64,000 nucleotides of DNA, from positions 62,001 through 126,000 of the forward strand of contig JAUILN010000021.1 of NCBI GenBank assembly GCA_030432695.1, written 5' to 3'. A program made the position numbers and the translations under genes. The notes below the pieces were generated by a model, which was given only the letters and a program-made list of their open reading frames with translations, did no database searches and was not told where the DNA came from. The stretch is from a bacterium. Lineage in GTDB: Bacteria; Planctomycetota; UBA1135; UBA2386. Shown piece after piece: positions 8,801 to 18,287 of this stretch; positions within the stretch are counted from its first letter, which is position 1; every line of letters starts with the position of its first letter.

Positions 8801-10108
8801 ATGCGCCGACACCCGACCGACGGCTCCGGCCCCACGCGCCGTTCCTTCCTCGCCCGTTCCGTCGCGGGCGCCGGTCTCGTCACCGCAGGCATTCCGGGCA
8901 CGGGCGCCGCGGCCCTGTGGCGCCGGAACCCCTCCGATCCGGAGCCGCGCGCCCGGTCGGTGATCCAGGTGTTCCTCCATGGCGGTCTGAGCCACCTCGA
9001 CACCTTCGATCCGAAGCCGGACGCGCCGCCCGATGTCCGCGGGCCGTTCGGCACGGTGAAGACCGCGATCGACGGGCTGCGGTTCTCCGAGCTGTGTCGC
9101 CAGACCGCGGCAGTCGCCGACAAGCTCACGGTCGTCCGCTCGATGACCCACACCGAGGCGGCCCACGAGCGCGGCACCCACAACATGCTGACCGGCTATC
9201 GGCCGAGTCCCGCGCTGGTCTACCCGAGCTTCGGCTCGGTGGTCAGCCACGAGCAGGGCCCGCGCGCCGACCTCCCGGCCTACGTGGCGATCCCCGACGC
9301 GCGGATCCCCGACCTCGGCACCGGCTACCTCGGCGCGGCGCACGGCCCGTTCAGTCTCGGCGGCGAGCCGGTCCGCGACGACTTCAAGGTGCGTGACCTG
9401 CTGCCGGCCGACGGGGTCGATGCCGAGCGCATCGCGCGCCGTCGCCGGATGGTCGACGGGCTCGATGCCGGCTACCGCGCCTCCGCCGACGCGATCGACG
9501 CGACGGGTGTGTTCTACGACCAGGCCTGGCAGCTCATCGAGTCGGACACCGCGCGTGAGGCCTTCCGGATCTCGGCGGAGGACGGCAAGGTCCGTGATCG
9601 CTACGGCCGTCACACCATGGGGCAACGCCTGCTGCTCGCGCGCCGCCTCGTCGAGGCCGGGGTCCGCTACGTCGGCGTGACCGATGGCGGCTGGGACCAC
9701 CACCGCGACGTCGAGAACAGCCTGCGGCGCCAGATGCCCTCGGTCGACCAGGCCTTCGCCGCGCTGATCGCGGACCTCGACGCGCGCGGTCTGCTCGACC
9801 AGGTCCTGGTCCTGTTCACCTCCGAATTCGGTCGGACGCCGCGGATCAACCAGGACCGCGGTCGCGATCACTGGCCGCGCGTGTTCACCGTGCTGGCGGC
9901 AGGTGGTGGTGTGAAGCGAGGTGCGGTGGTGGGGGCGTCCGATCCCGGGGGCGCCGAGCCTGCCGAGGCCGCGGTCTCGCCGGCCGACCTCGCGGCGACG
10001 ATGTTCCGCCTGATCGGCATCGACCACGAGAAGCGGCTCATGAGTCCCGGCGACCGTCCGATCGACATCGTGCGGGGTGGGCGCGTGATGCGTGAGATCC
10101 TGGCCTGA
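8801..10108 (+). CDS. DUF1501 secreted protein with Tat signal
   Basis: A 435-residue protein of the DUF1501 family, a sulfatase/alkaline-phosphatase-fold group abundant in planctomycetes and of unproved activity. The ATG at 8801 gives an N-terminus with a twin-arginine signal (TRRSFL followed by a hydrophobic stretch), so it should be exported folded. Family marks are FLHGGLSHLDTFDPKP early on, EFGRTPRIN and the H-W pair in GRDHWPRVF near the end. It heads a run of four genes in one direction (8801-16803) with short or overlapping junctions. Confidence 0.88.
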   Translation: MRRHPTDGSGPTRRSFLARSVAGAGLVTAGIPGTGAAALWRRNPSDPEPRARSVIQVFLHGGLSHLDTFDPKPDAPPDVRGPFGTVKTAIDGLRFSELCRQTAAVADKLTVVRSMTHTEAAHERGTHNMLTGYRPSPALVYPSFGSVVSHEQGPRADLPAYVAIPDARIPDLGTGYLGAAHGPFSLGGEPVRDDFKVRDLLPADGVDAERIARRRRMVDGLDAGYRASADAIDATGVFYDQAWQLIESDTAREAFRISAEDGKVRDRYGRHTMGQRLLLARRLVEAGVRYVGVTDGGWDHHRDVENSLRRQMPSVDQAFAALIADLDARGLLDQVLVLFTSEFGRTPRINQDRGRDHWPRVFTVLAAGGGVKRGAVVGASDPGGAEPAEAAVSPADLAATMFRLIGIDHEKRLMSPGDRPIDIVRGGRVMREILA

Positions 10109-10117
10109 GGTGAGTCG

Positions 10118-12481
10118 ATGACGATCCGATCTTCCACGCGGTTCGCCCGCCTCGTCCTGCTTCTCGGTGCAGCCGGGTGTGTCGCGGGTCGCGTCGAGTG
10201 CCAGACCCTGAACGCGATCCATCCCCGCGGTGCCCGCCCCGGAGACGAGGTCGAGGTCACGTTCTACGGCCGTGGGATCGGAGACGCGGTCGGCGTCGGC
10301 TGCTTCCACGCGGGGTTGAGCTTCGAGCGACTCGCCGCCGAGGATGAGAAGCCGCGCGACGACCGCGTGAAGTTCCGGGTCACGGTCGCCGACGACTGCC
10401 CGCTGGGCGCCAAGCTGGTGATGCTGCACACCGGCCGAGGCATCACGCGGGCCGGGACGTTCCACATCGGCCCCCTGCCGGTGGTGGCGGAAGACAAGGG
10501 GCACGACGACCTGGCGACCGCGCAGTTGGTCGAACTCAACACCACCTGCGAGGGCCGTCTCGAGCGCGAAGACGTCGACTGGTGGGCGCTGGACGTCACC
10601 GCGGGGCAGCGGGTGGTGTTCGAGGTCCAGGCGCTGCGGCTCGGCGACTCCGGGATCGATGTCGAGCTCGAGCTGCTGGATGCCGCGGGCAACCTGCTGC
10701 GACGCGCCGACGACTCGACCTTCGGCATGACCGACCCGGTGATTGCGCACACCTTCGAGGCCGCAGGACGCGTCGCGATCAAGCTGCGCGACGTTGCGTC
10801 CGGAGGATCTTCGACGTCGTTCTATCGCCTGCACGTCGGCGACTTCCCGCGGCCGGTGGGCGCGGTGCCGCTCGGCGGCCGACCGGGCACCGAGGTCGCC
10901 ATGCAGCTGATCGAGCCGGACGGCCTGGTGCGTGAGGCCGACGTGCGTATCCCCGACGACCCGGAGCTGCGCGGCAACGCCTTCCCGGTGGTCGACGGAC
11001 GGGTGCCGCCGACCGCGATCGATCTGGTCACCAACGGGATCCCCTCGCTGGTCGAGCGGGGATCCGATGCGGGCGAGGGAGAGTCCGAGCCGCCGGAGGT
11101 TCCGGTGGCGCTCGAGGGCGTGCTCGCCGAGCCGGGTGAGCAGGATCGTTTCGAGGTGAGGCTGAAGAAGGACGACCGCCTGTCGATCCGCTCGGTCTCG
11201 CGCCGCCACCACTCCGAGATCGACGCGGTGGTGTCGATCTACGACGCGAACGGCAAGGGCCTGGCCGGCAACGACGACTCCGGGGGACCCGACAGTCTGC
11301 TGCGCTTCAAGGTCCCCGAGGACGGGGTCTACCGGATCGGTGTGCGCGACCTGTTGGGCCGGGGCGGACCGCTGTTCTTCTACCGGATCGACGTGGTGCG
11401 CGAGGGCGGGGCCTTCGTGCTGTCGCAGGCCGTTCCGGGTCGCTACCCGGAGGACTGCGGTGTCTCGGTGCCGCGCGGTGGAAGGGCCTGCACGGTGATC
11501 AGTGCCAGCGGACTCGATCGGCAGGCGGGGATCCGGCTGGCGTTCGAGGGGCTGCCCGAAGGCGTGACCGCGACCGTGCCGGCGTTCGTCCCCGGCGCCG
11601 ACATCGTGCCGGTGGTGTTCGAGTCGACACCCGATGCACCGTTGGCCTTCGGTCGCGCCACGCCGGGTGCGACGGCGGAGAAGGAGCCGGTGGAACGCCG
11701 CGTGCTCTGGCGGCAGGGCATCCCGCTGGTCCGCGTCCGCAACCAGCAGATGATGCTCGGCACGACGCTGCACGAGCTGCCGGTCGCGGTCGCCGAGCCG
11801 GCGCCGTTCGCCATCGACGCCGATCCACCGAACGTGCCCATCGTCCGCAATGCGCCGTTGCTGCTGCCGTTCCGTCTGCATCGCGACGAAGGCTTCGACG
11901 ACACCGTCTCGATCCGGGTGGTGTGGGCTCCGCCAGGGCTCTCGACCGGCACGGCGCGGCTCGGCAAGGGCCAGACCGAAGGCCGGCTCTACCTGTCGGC
12001 GCGCAGCAACGCGGCACTCGGCACCTGGCCGATCGTGCTGGCGGCCGTGGTCGAGAGCGGCGGGGTCCGGCGCGAGGTCTGCTCGCAGGTCCTGCGGCTC
12101 GAGATCTGTGATCCGTGGATCGGCGTCGCGGCACCCCGCGTCCAACTCGAACAGGGTGACGAGGCGGTGTTCGCGCTCCGGCTGGAGAAGAAGCGCGAAT
12201 TCGCGGGTGGTCTGCGGATCGAACCGCAGCGCATGCCGAAGGGAGTGACCCTGGAGGTCCCCGCCGTACCCGATCCAGCTGCCGCCACCCTCGAGTTGCC
12301 GCTGAAGGTCGCTGCAGACGCGGCGTTGGGGCGGCATCGCAGTCACTACTTCAAGGTCTGGGTCGTCACCACGGATGGAGGTGAGGTCCTGCATCACGTC
12401 GGCGGCGGCGAGATCCGGGTCGACAAGCCGTTGCCGCCGGAGCTCCGCGGTGACGCCGACGGATCGGGAGGTCAGCGATGA
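10118..12481 (+). CDS. Secreted protein with pre-peptidase C-terminal (PPC-like) domains
   Basis: A 787-residue protein with an N-terminal signal peptide (hydrophobic core about residues 8-27), an Ig/IPT-like start (IHPRGARPGDEVEVTFYGRG) and two PPC-like beta domains with patterns such as DVDWWALDVTAGQRVVFEV and DRFEVRLKKDDRLSIRSVS. Such proteins commonly sit next to DUF1501 and DUF1549/DUF1553 genes in planctomycetes; binding or surface roles are presumed, not shown. Its stop overlaps the next start (ATGA at 12478-12481), implying translational coupling. Confidence 0.8.
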   Translation: MTIRSSTRFARLVLLLGAAGCVAGRVECQTLNAIHPRGARPGDEVEVTFYGRGIGDAVGVGCFHAGLSFERLAAEDEKPRDDRVKFRVTVADDCPLGAKLVMLHTGRGITRAGTFHIGPLPVVAEDKGHDDLATAQLVELNTTCEGRLEREDVDWWALDVTAGQRVVFEVQALRLGDSGIDVELELLDAAGNLLRRADDSTFGMTDPVIAHTFEAAGRVAIKLRDVASGGSSTSFYRLHVGDFPRPVGAVPLGGRPGTEVAMQLIEPDGLVREADVRIPDDPELRGNAFPVVDGRVPPTAIDLVTNGIPSLVERGSDAGEGESEPPEVPVALEGVLAEPGEQDRFEVRLKKDDRLSIRSVSRRHHSEIDAVVSIYDANGKGLAGNDDSGGPDSLLRFKVPEDGVYRIGVRDLLGRGGPLFFYRIDVVREGGAFVLSQAVPGRYPEDCGVSVPRGGRACTVISASGLDRQAGIRLAFEGLPEGVTATVPAFVPGADIVPVVFESTPDAPLAFGRATPGATAEKEPVERRVLWRQGIPLVRVRNQQMMLGTTLHELPVAVAEPAPFAIDADPPNVPIVRNAPLLLPFRLHRDEGFDDTVSIRVVWAPPGLSTGTARLGKGQTEGRLYLSARSNAALGTWPIVLAAVVESGGVRREVCSQVLRLEICDPWIGVAAPRVQLEQGDEAVFALRLEKKREFAGGLRIEPQRMPKGVTLEVPAVPDPAAATLELPLKVAADAALGRHRSHYFKVWVVTTDGGEVLHHVGGGEIRVDKPLPPELRGDADGSGGQR

Positions 12482-14901
12482 GTCGTTCCCGGTGGCAGAC
12501 CCTCGGGTCGTGCCTGCTCGCCCTCTGGTGCCTCGCGACCGTGTTGTCGGCGCAGCGCGGCCTTCTCGAGGTGCATCCGGCCTCGTTCGAGCTGGTCTCG
12601 GCCCGCGCGCGGCAGCCGTTGTTGGTGCTCTTCACGACGCCCGACGGGATCACCCGCGATGTCACCGCTGGGTCGACCTTCGGCTGTCGTGAGTCAGAGC
12701 TGGTCGCGATCGAGGATGGCGTCGTCCGCCCGCTTGCCGACGGCACCACTCGGTTGGTCGCCCAGTGGAGCGGTGGGATCGCCTCGGCCGAGGTCACGGT
12801 CCGAGATGCGGCTTCGGATCCGCCGATCAGCTACCGCAACGACGTCGTGCCGATCCTGACGCGCGCGGGCTGCAACTCGGGCGCCTGCCATGGTGCGGCG
12901 TCGGGCAAGAACGGCTTCGGTCTGACGCTGTTCGGCTACGACCCTGGCCAGGACCACCCGAGACTCACCCGCGACTACCATGGTCGGCGCCTCGACCTCG
13001 CCGTGCCCGAGCGCAGCCTGATGCTCACCAAGCCGACCGGCGAGGTGCCACACAAGGGTGGCAAGCGGCTGGAGAAGGGTGGGCCGCTGTACGACGAACT
13101 GCTGCGTTGGATCGCCGAGGGCGGCCACGACGACGTCTCGGAGGCTCCGGCCCTGGTCGCGCTCGAACTCACGCCGGCGGAGCTGGTCCTCGCCGGTCCT
13201 GGGGCTCGCGGCCGCGTGCTGGCGACCGCGCGCTACGCGGACGGCAGCAGCCGCGATGTCACGCGACTCGCCGTCTTGTCGTCGAGTGCGGTGCCGACCG
13301 CGGCGGTCGACGACGACGGCCACGTGACCGCCGGCGACCGGGGCGAGGCCTACGTGCTGGCCCGCTTCGGTCCGTTCGCGCAGGTCGCGCAGGTCCTGGT
13401 GCTGGCCGATGCGTCGCCGGCCACCGAGATCGGCGTGGCGCCGCGCAACGAGGTCGACGAGCTGGTGTTCGCCAAGCTGCGCAAGATGCGTCTGCAGCCC
13501 GCTGGAGCCTGCGACGACCAGACCTTCGTGCGGCGGGTGCACGTCGACCTGCTCGGCCGCCTGCCGACCGCTGACGAGGTCCGGGGGTTCCTCGCCGCCG
13601 ACGCCGCCGACAAGCGCGCGCAGCTGGTCGACGCGCTGCTGGAGACCGACGAGTTCGCGGTCGGCTTCTCGGCGATGTGGGAGGACGTGCTGCGGATCGA
13701 GCCCGACCGGCTGCAGGCCAAGGGCATGTGGCTGTGGACCCGCTGGTTGCGCGAGTCGATCCGCGACCGCGTGCCGTTCGACCGCGTCGTCCACCGGATG
13801 CTCACCGCCGACGGCTCGACCCACGACGTTCCGGAGACCAACTACTGGAACGTCGCGACCGATCCCAAGGTGGTCGGCGAGAACCTCGCCCAGGCGTTCC
13901 TCGGCATCCGCGTGCAGTGCGCCCAGTGCCACAACCATCCGTTCGAGCGCTGGCGGATGGACGACTACTACGGCTTCGCGGCGTTCTTCGGCCAGGTCGG
14001 TCGCAAGCGCGGCGAGCTGCCGGACGAGACCGTGGTCTACGACACCGGCAGTGGCGACGTGCGCAACGCGCGCGACAACTCGGTGGCCGCGCCGCGCTTC
14101 CTCGGCGGTGACCTCGCCGAGCTGAAGGCCGGAGCCGAGCGGCGCGAGGCGTTGGCGGATTGGCTGGTCGCGCCGGACAACCCGTGGTTCGCGGCCAACG
14201 TCGCCAACCGGATCTGGGCCCGGTTGTTCGGTCGCGGCATCGTCGAGCCGGTGGACGACGTGCGGGTCAGCAACCCACCGTCGCACCCGGCCCTGCACCG
14301 CTGGCTGGGCGAGCGGCTGGCGGCCGATGGCTACGACGTCCGCGCATTGATCCGCCTGGTCTGCGGGTCCCACGTCTACCAGGCCGATCAGCTCCCCGAG
14401 GGCATGGCCGCCTCGACCTTCGCCGGCCGTGAGCCGCGTCGCATGTCGGCCGAGCAGCTGCTGGACGCGATCGACATGGTGACCGGTGTGCCGAGCAAGC
14501 ACCCCGGTCAGCCGCTCGGCGCACGCGCGGTCGACGTGGTCGGCCCGGCCGAGGGCAGCGGCTTCCTGGAGCTGTTCGGGCGCCCGCTCCGGGAGACGGC
14601 CTGCGCCTGTGAGCGGCAGAGCGATCCGACGCTGAACCAGGTCCTGCACCTGATCAACGGCGCCACCATCGATCGCAAGCTGCGCGCCGGTGAGGGCTGG
14701 CTCGCGCGCCGACTGAAGGACGGGACCCCGTCCGAGGTGATGCTCGAGGAGCTGTTCCTCGCCGCCTATGCGCGACCGCCCCGGGGCGACGAGCGCGAGC
14801 ACCTGATGCACGAACTCGGCGAGGCGGCCGACCCGCGGCCGGCCTGGGAGGACCTGATGTGGGCGGTGCTCAACTCCAAGGAGTTCCTGTTCCAGCGGTG
14901 A
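12478..14901 (+). CDS. Planctomycete DUF1549/DUF1553 cytochrome-like protein
   Basis: An 807-residue secreted protein. In order: signal peptide, Ig-like BIG2-type domain, planctomycete cytochrome-like segment with GCNSGACHGA (a C-x4-CH pattern common in this family), a second Ig-like domain, DUF1549 (from about residue 320, with VHVDLLGRLPTADEVRGF) containing QCAQCHNHPFERW, then DUF1553 to the C-terminus. The CAQCH could bind heme c; function is unproved, but these proteins are expanded in planctomycetes and are thought to work with partner DUF1501 proteins in extracytoplasmic catabolism. Coupled to the gene before by ATGA and followed six bases later by the WD40-cytochrome gene. Confidence 0.88.
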   Translation: MSRSRWQTLGSCLLALWCLATVLSAQRGLLEVHPASFELVSARARQPLLVLFTTPDGITRDVTAGSTFGCRESELVAIEDGVVRPLADGTTRLVAQWSGGIASAEVTVRDAASDPPISYRNDVVPILTRAGCNSGACHGAASGKNGFGLTLFGYDPGQDHPRLTRDYHGRRLDLAVPERSLMLTKPTGEVPHKGGKRLEKGGPLYDELLRWIAEGGHDDVSEAPALVALELTPAELVLAGPGARGRVLATARYADGSSRDVTRLAVLSSSAVPTAAVDDDGHVTAGDRGEAYVLARFGPFAQVAQVLVLADASPATEIGVAPRNEVDELVFAKLRKMRLQPAGACDDQTFVRRVHVDLLGRLPTADEVRGFLAADAADKRAQLVDALLETDEFAVGFSAMWEDVLRIEPDRLQAKGMWLWTRWLRESIRDRVPFDRVVHRMLTADGSTHDVPETNYWNVATDPKVVGENLAQAFLGIRVQCAQCHNHPFERWRMDDYYGFAAFFGQVGRKRGELPDETVVYDTGSGDVRNARDNSVAAPRFLGGDLAELKAGAERREALADWLVAPDNPWFAANVANRIWARLFGRGIVEPVDDVRVSNPPSHPALHRWLGERLAADGYDVRALIRLVCGSHVYQADQLPEGMAASTFAGREPRRMSAEQLLDAIDMVTGVPSKHPGQPLGARAVDVVGPAEGSGFLELFGRPLRETACACERQSDPTLNQVLHLINGATIDRKLRAGEGWLARRLKDGTPSEVMLEELFLAAYARPPRGDEREHLMHELGEAADPRPAWEDLMWAVLNSKEFLFQR

Positions 14902-14907
14902 CGAGCC

Positions 14908-16803
14908 ATGACGATCCTGTCCAAGACGATCTTCGCGTTGACGGTCGCGTTGCTGCTGGCCCCGCTGGCCCGAGCCCAGGACGGTGACGCCAAGCCCGCG
15001 CCGGCCGACGCCGCGCGTCTCGATGCGCTGCTCGCCGAACTGCGCGCCTTTTCTCCGGAGGCCTGGGAGCAGCGGCTCGCTGCGATGCGCAAGTCCGCGG
15101 AGCAGCAGGTTGCCGACGCGAAGCGGATGCGAGCCGAGGCGAAGCGGCTGGAGGACGAGGCGGCGAAGCGCGAGGCCGCGGCCAAGGCGGTGGAGGCCGA
15201 GATCCAGCAGTTGAGCCGACTCCGTGAGCTGCTCGGCTCGATGAAGTTCCGGGCACCCGCGCCGCAGCCCGGGGAGCCGAAGCCTGCAGAGGAGATGGCG
15301 AAGCCGGCCCCCGAGAAGCCAGCCGCGGAAAAACCTGCCGCCGCGAAGCCCGCCGGCCAGGACGCCAAGGTGATGCCGAAGGAAGGCGAGGCGAAGGCCG
15401 AGGCCGAGGCGGCAGGTCAGCCGATCGCCATGGCCGCCGCCGCCGGCCCGCAGCTCGCCGACGAGGACTTCGTCACCTACGACGACCACTTGCTGCTGAT
15501 CTTCGAGGACAACTGCACCGTCTGCCACGAGGCCGGCGACGCATCGGGCGGTCTCGACCTCTCGACCTACGCCGCGGCGATCCAGGGCGGTGGTTCCGGG
15601 CGGACGATCAAGCCGTTCGATCCGATGGGCAGTCGGCTGCACGCGCTGGTGTCGCATCGCGAGAAGCCGACGATGCCGCCCGACGAGCCGCGCTTGGAGA
15701 AGGAGATCCTCGACACGATCGCGACGTGGATCGAGCAGGGCGCGCCGGAGAACCTGGCGCACGCCCGGAAGCTGGCGGTCGAGCGGGCGAAACAACGTGC
15801 CGCGGCCGAGGCGGCCCGGGCCGCCGCGGTGACCGAGCCCGCCGAGCGGCCGGCGATCCTGCCCGAGGGCTGGTCGGTGGTCGACCTGGTCGTCCGGGAG
15901 CGTCCGCCGGCGTTGCGGGCCGTCGCTTGCAGTCCGGTCGCGCCGGTGCTCGCGATTCCCGGGCACGATCAGGTCGTGGTGATGCACGCCGAGAACCGCG
16001 CGATCCTGGGGGTGGTCGACTTCCCGTTCGGGCAGATCGAGAGCCTGGCGTTCTCCGCCGACGGCGCCCGGCTGGTCGCTGCGGGCGGGATCCCCGGGCA
16101 GCAGGGCGGCGTCGTGGTCTACGACGTGCGGACCGGTGCCGCGGAGGGGCGGTTCGGCGAGGCCAAGGACTCGGTGTTCGCAGCGGCCATCGCGGCCAGC
16201 GGCGACCGGCTGGCCCTCGGCGGCACGCGCGAGCGTGTCGACGTGGTCGATCCGGCGACCGGCCGCGTGTTGTTCCGGGTCGAGCACGACGACTGGGTGC
16301 AGAGCCTCGACCTGTCGGCGGACGGCAAGCTCCTGGCGTCGTCGGATCGCTCGGGCCTGATCCGGGTGACCGAGCTGCGGACCGGACGGGCAGTGCACGA
16401 ACTCCGCGGTCACGAGGGTTCGGTCACCTGCCTGCGCTTCGATCCGAGTGCGTCGACGTTGGCCACCGCGGGCGTCGACCAGCGGGTCCGCGGCTGGCGG
16501 ATGGCGGACGGCCGTGAGGTGTGGAACGAGCGACGCCACGGCGGCGAGGTTCTGGGCCTGACCTGGCTCGACGCCGAACACCTGATCTCGACCGACTCCA
16601 AGGGCGTGGCGGTGTTCTGGAAGCGCAACAGCCGGCTCGACGTGGAGCGGGTCGCGCAGGACTGGGTCTACGCGGTGGCCGCAGCGCCCGGTGCATCGCA
16701 GGCGGTGGCGGTCGACTTCGCCGGGGGCGTGACCTTCCTCGACGCGAAGACGCGCAAGGTGGTCGAGCGCTTGGAGCCGTTCGCGATCGATCCGGCGGAC
16801 TGA
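14908..16803 (+). CDS. Secreted cytochrome c-like protein with coiled coil and WD40 repeats
   Basis: A 631-residue protein: signal peptide ending LARAQ, a long charged coiled coil (about residues 45-110), an Ala/Pro/Lys-rich linker, a planctomycete cytochrome-type domain with CTVCH and a later MPPDEPRLEKEIL, then WD40-like beta-propeller repeats to the C-terminus (for example VHELRGHEGSVTCLRFDPS). The MPP motif is the usual axial-methionine region of these domains. It closes the four-gene operon and could be an electron-transfer or scaffold partner for the DUF1549/DUF1553 protein. Confidence 0.85.
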   Translation: MTILSKTIFALTVALLLAPLARAQDGDAKPAPADAARLDALLAELRAFSPEAWEQRLAAMRKSAEQQVADAKRMRAEAKRLEDEAAKREAAAKAVEAEIQQLSRLRELLGSMKFRAPAPQPGEPKPAEEMAKPAPEKPAAEKPAAAKPAGQDAKVMPKEGEAKAEAEAAGQPIAMAAAAGPQLADEDFVTYDDHLLLIFEDNCTVCHEAGDASGGLDLSTYAAAIQGGGSGRTIKPFDPMGSRLHALVSHREKPTMPPDEPRLEKEILDTIATWIEQGAPENLAHARKLAVERAKQRAAAEAARAAAVTEPAERPAILPEGWSVVDLVVRERPPALRAVACSPVAPVLAIPGHDQVVVMHAENRAILGVVDFPFGQIESLAFSADGARLVAAGGIPGQQGGVVVYDVRTGAAEGRFGEAKDSVFAAAIAASGDRLALGGTRERVDVVDPATGRVLFRVEHDDWVQSLDLSADGKLLASSDRSGLIRVTELRTGRAVHELRGHEGSVTCLRFDPSASTLATAGVDQRVRGWRMADGREVWNERRHGGEVLGLTWLDAEHLISTDSKGVAVFWKRNSRLDVERVAQDWVYAVAAAPGASQAVAVDFAGGVTFLDAKTRKVVERLEPFAIDPAD

Positions 16804-16825
16804 TCCCGCGGATCCGCGGGTCCGT

Positions 16826-17383
16826 TCACGGCAGCGCGCGGACCAACTCGCCCAGCGGCGGACGCTCCGGCTTCGGCGGGACCTTCGCGGCGATGCCGGC
16901 CCACACGAAGCCGACGATCTCCTCGCGCTCGTGGTCGATGCCGAACATCGCATAGGTCTCCGGGTGGCGGGTCGGCTTGCCGGAACTCCACTTGCTGGCG
17001 ACGCCCTCGGCCCACAGGGCGAGGTGGACGTTCTGGATCGCGCAGGCCGCGGACGCGTAGTCCTCGCGGGCGGTCTGCGGATCTTCGTGGCGGCGGATCG
17101 ACACCACCAACAGCTCGGCCGGGTTCAGGACCTTGGCCCGCGCCTTGTCGATCGCCTCGGGAGGCAGCGTTTCGCCGGGCGGCGACTTCAGCCGAACGAC
17201 CAGGTCGGCCAGGGCTTCACGGGTCTGCCGACCGACGCGGACGAACCGCCACGGGAAGGTCAGCCGGTGGTTCGGTGCGTGGATCGCTGCGTCGAGTGCG
17301 CGCTCCATCGCGCCGGCCGGCAGCGGATCGGTGGTGTAGGCGTGGACGGTGCGGCGGGCGAGGATGGTCTCGTGGAGGTCCAT
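16826..17383 (-). CDS. Nitroreductase-family protein
   Basis: A 185-residue flavin (FMN) oxidoreductase-like protein. The N-terminal ILARRTVHAY matches the nitroreductase FMN-phosphate region (RRxxR-like), followed by APNHRLTFPWRFV and a C-terminal EIVGFVWAGIAAK. ATG at 17383 is chosen because it gives the usual short N-terminus; longer upstream frames are read-through. It lies 39 bases from the divergent dihydroorotate-dehydrogenase-like gene. The natural substrate cannot be named. Confidence 0.82.
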   Translation of the reverse strand: MDLHETILARRTVHAYTTDPLPAGAMERALDAAIHAPNHRLTFPWRFVRVGRQTREALADLVVRLKSPPGETLPPEAIDKARAKVLNPAELLVVSIRRHEDPQTAREDYASAACAIQNVHLALWAEGVASKWSSGKPTRHPETYAMFGIDHEREEIVGFVWAGIAAKVPPKPERPPLGELVRALP

Positions 17384-17422
17384 GCGGTGCTGGAACGGTG
17401 GGGCCGGAATCGTGGGGCGGAG

Positions 17423-18262
17423 ATGGTAAGTTCGCGTCGGATGGATGCGACGCCTCGGCTGGTGGTCTCGGCCCCCTTCGGCAACTACGTGCAGCCGGAG
17501 GGCGCGTTGGCGACGCTCGGGACGTTCACCGCGGCGCGGCGGCCCGGTCGGGTCTGGCGGATCCTGAAGACCGTGCGCTGGTATCCGCGGATCGGCGGAT
17601 GGGTCAACAAGATCGGCCTGCGCAACCCGGGCATCGATTGGCTGGTCGAGAAGGCGCGTGTGGGCCGGATCGACGTCGCGGACAAGCTGGTCAGCATCCA
17701 CGGCTTCTCGGACGCGGACTGGTACCTGCTGCTGGAACGGATCGCGGAGCTGGCGCCGCGCGGGGTCGAGCTCAACCTGAGCTGCCCGAACGTCGGTGCG
17801 ATCGAGTGGCCGGTCGACCTGTTCGAGCGCGCGGTCGCGACCGGGGTGCCGGTGGTCGCCAAGCTGCCGCCGGTGCAGTACGAGCTGCTGTTCGAGCAGG
17901 CGTTGGCCGCGGGGATCCGCACCTTCCACTGCTGCAACACCCTGCCGGTGCCCGCCGGCGGCATCAGCGGCTCGCCCCTGAAGCCGGTGGCGCTGGCCTG
18001 CATCCGCCGGCTGCAGGAGCTGGCGCCGGCCGGCGTGGCGAGCGAGCTGCGGATCCTCGGCGGCGGGGGGATCAAGCGGCCCGGGGACGTCGACGACTAC
18101 GCGGCGGCGCCCGGCGTGGTCGCGATCGCGGTCGGCACCAAGGTGATGAATCCGGCGTACCTGTTTTCCGCGAGTGGGTTGGCCGGGATCCGGGCGCGCG
18201 CGGAGGAGTTGCTGGCCGGGCGGGCGCCGTGGTTGACGGGAGCCCTGGCGACGCATCCGTGA
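17423..18262 (+). CDS. Dihydroorotate dehydrogenase-like flavoprotein
   Basis: About 279 residues with the FMN-binding TIM-barrel pattern of the PyrD family: NLSCPN, a lysine strand VVAKLPP, HCCNTLPVPAGGISG, GGGGIKRPGDV and AVGTKVMNP. Class 1 PyrD enzymes are about 300 residues and oxidise dihydroorotate in pyrimidine synthesis; this one is slightly short and starts close to the barrel. Two in-frame ATGs are possible (17423 and 17441). No other pyrimidine gene is nearby, so a related dehydrogenase role is possible. Confidence 0.75.
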   Translation: MVSSRRMDATPRLVVSAPFGNYVQPEGALATLGTFTAARRPGRVWRILKTVRWYPRIGGWVNKIGLRNPGIDWLVEKARVGRIDVADKLVSIHGFSDADWYLLLERIAELAPRGVELNLSCPNVGAIEWPVDLFERAVATGVPVVAKLPPVQYELLFEQALAAGIRTFHCCNTLPVPAGGISGSPLKPVALACIRRLQELAPAGVASELRILGGGGIKRPGDVDDYAAAPGVVAIAVGTKVMNPAYLFSASGLAGIRARAEELLAGRAPWLTGALATHP

Positions 18263-18287
18263 CCGCCTGTCTCGCGAACGCGGCGCC

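Noticed and set aside
6944-12397. An 1817-codon open frame on the minus strand
   Set aside because: It runs antisense across ccoG, the DUF1501 gene and the PPC-domain gene. Its translation is compositionally Arg/His/Asp-rich with no domain, as expected from high-G+C shadow frames.
12868-12900. C-x4-CH motif as a mutated heme site
   Set aside because: This GCNxGACHG form is usual for the planctomycete cytochrome-like segment preceding DUF1549, so it is not a lesion.
12694-16953. A 1419-codon open frame on the minus strand
   Set aside because: It is antisense to the DUF1549/DUF1553 and WD40-cytochrome genes; only low-complexity sequence results.
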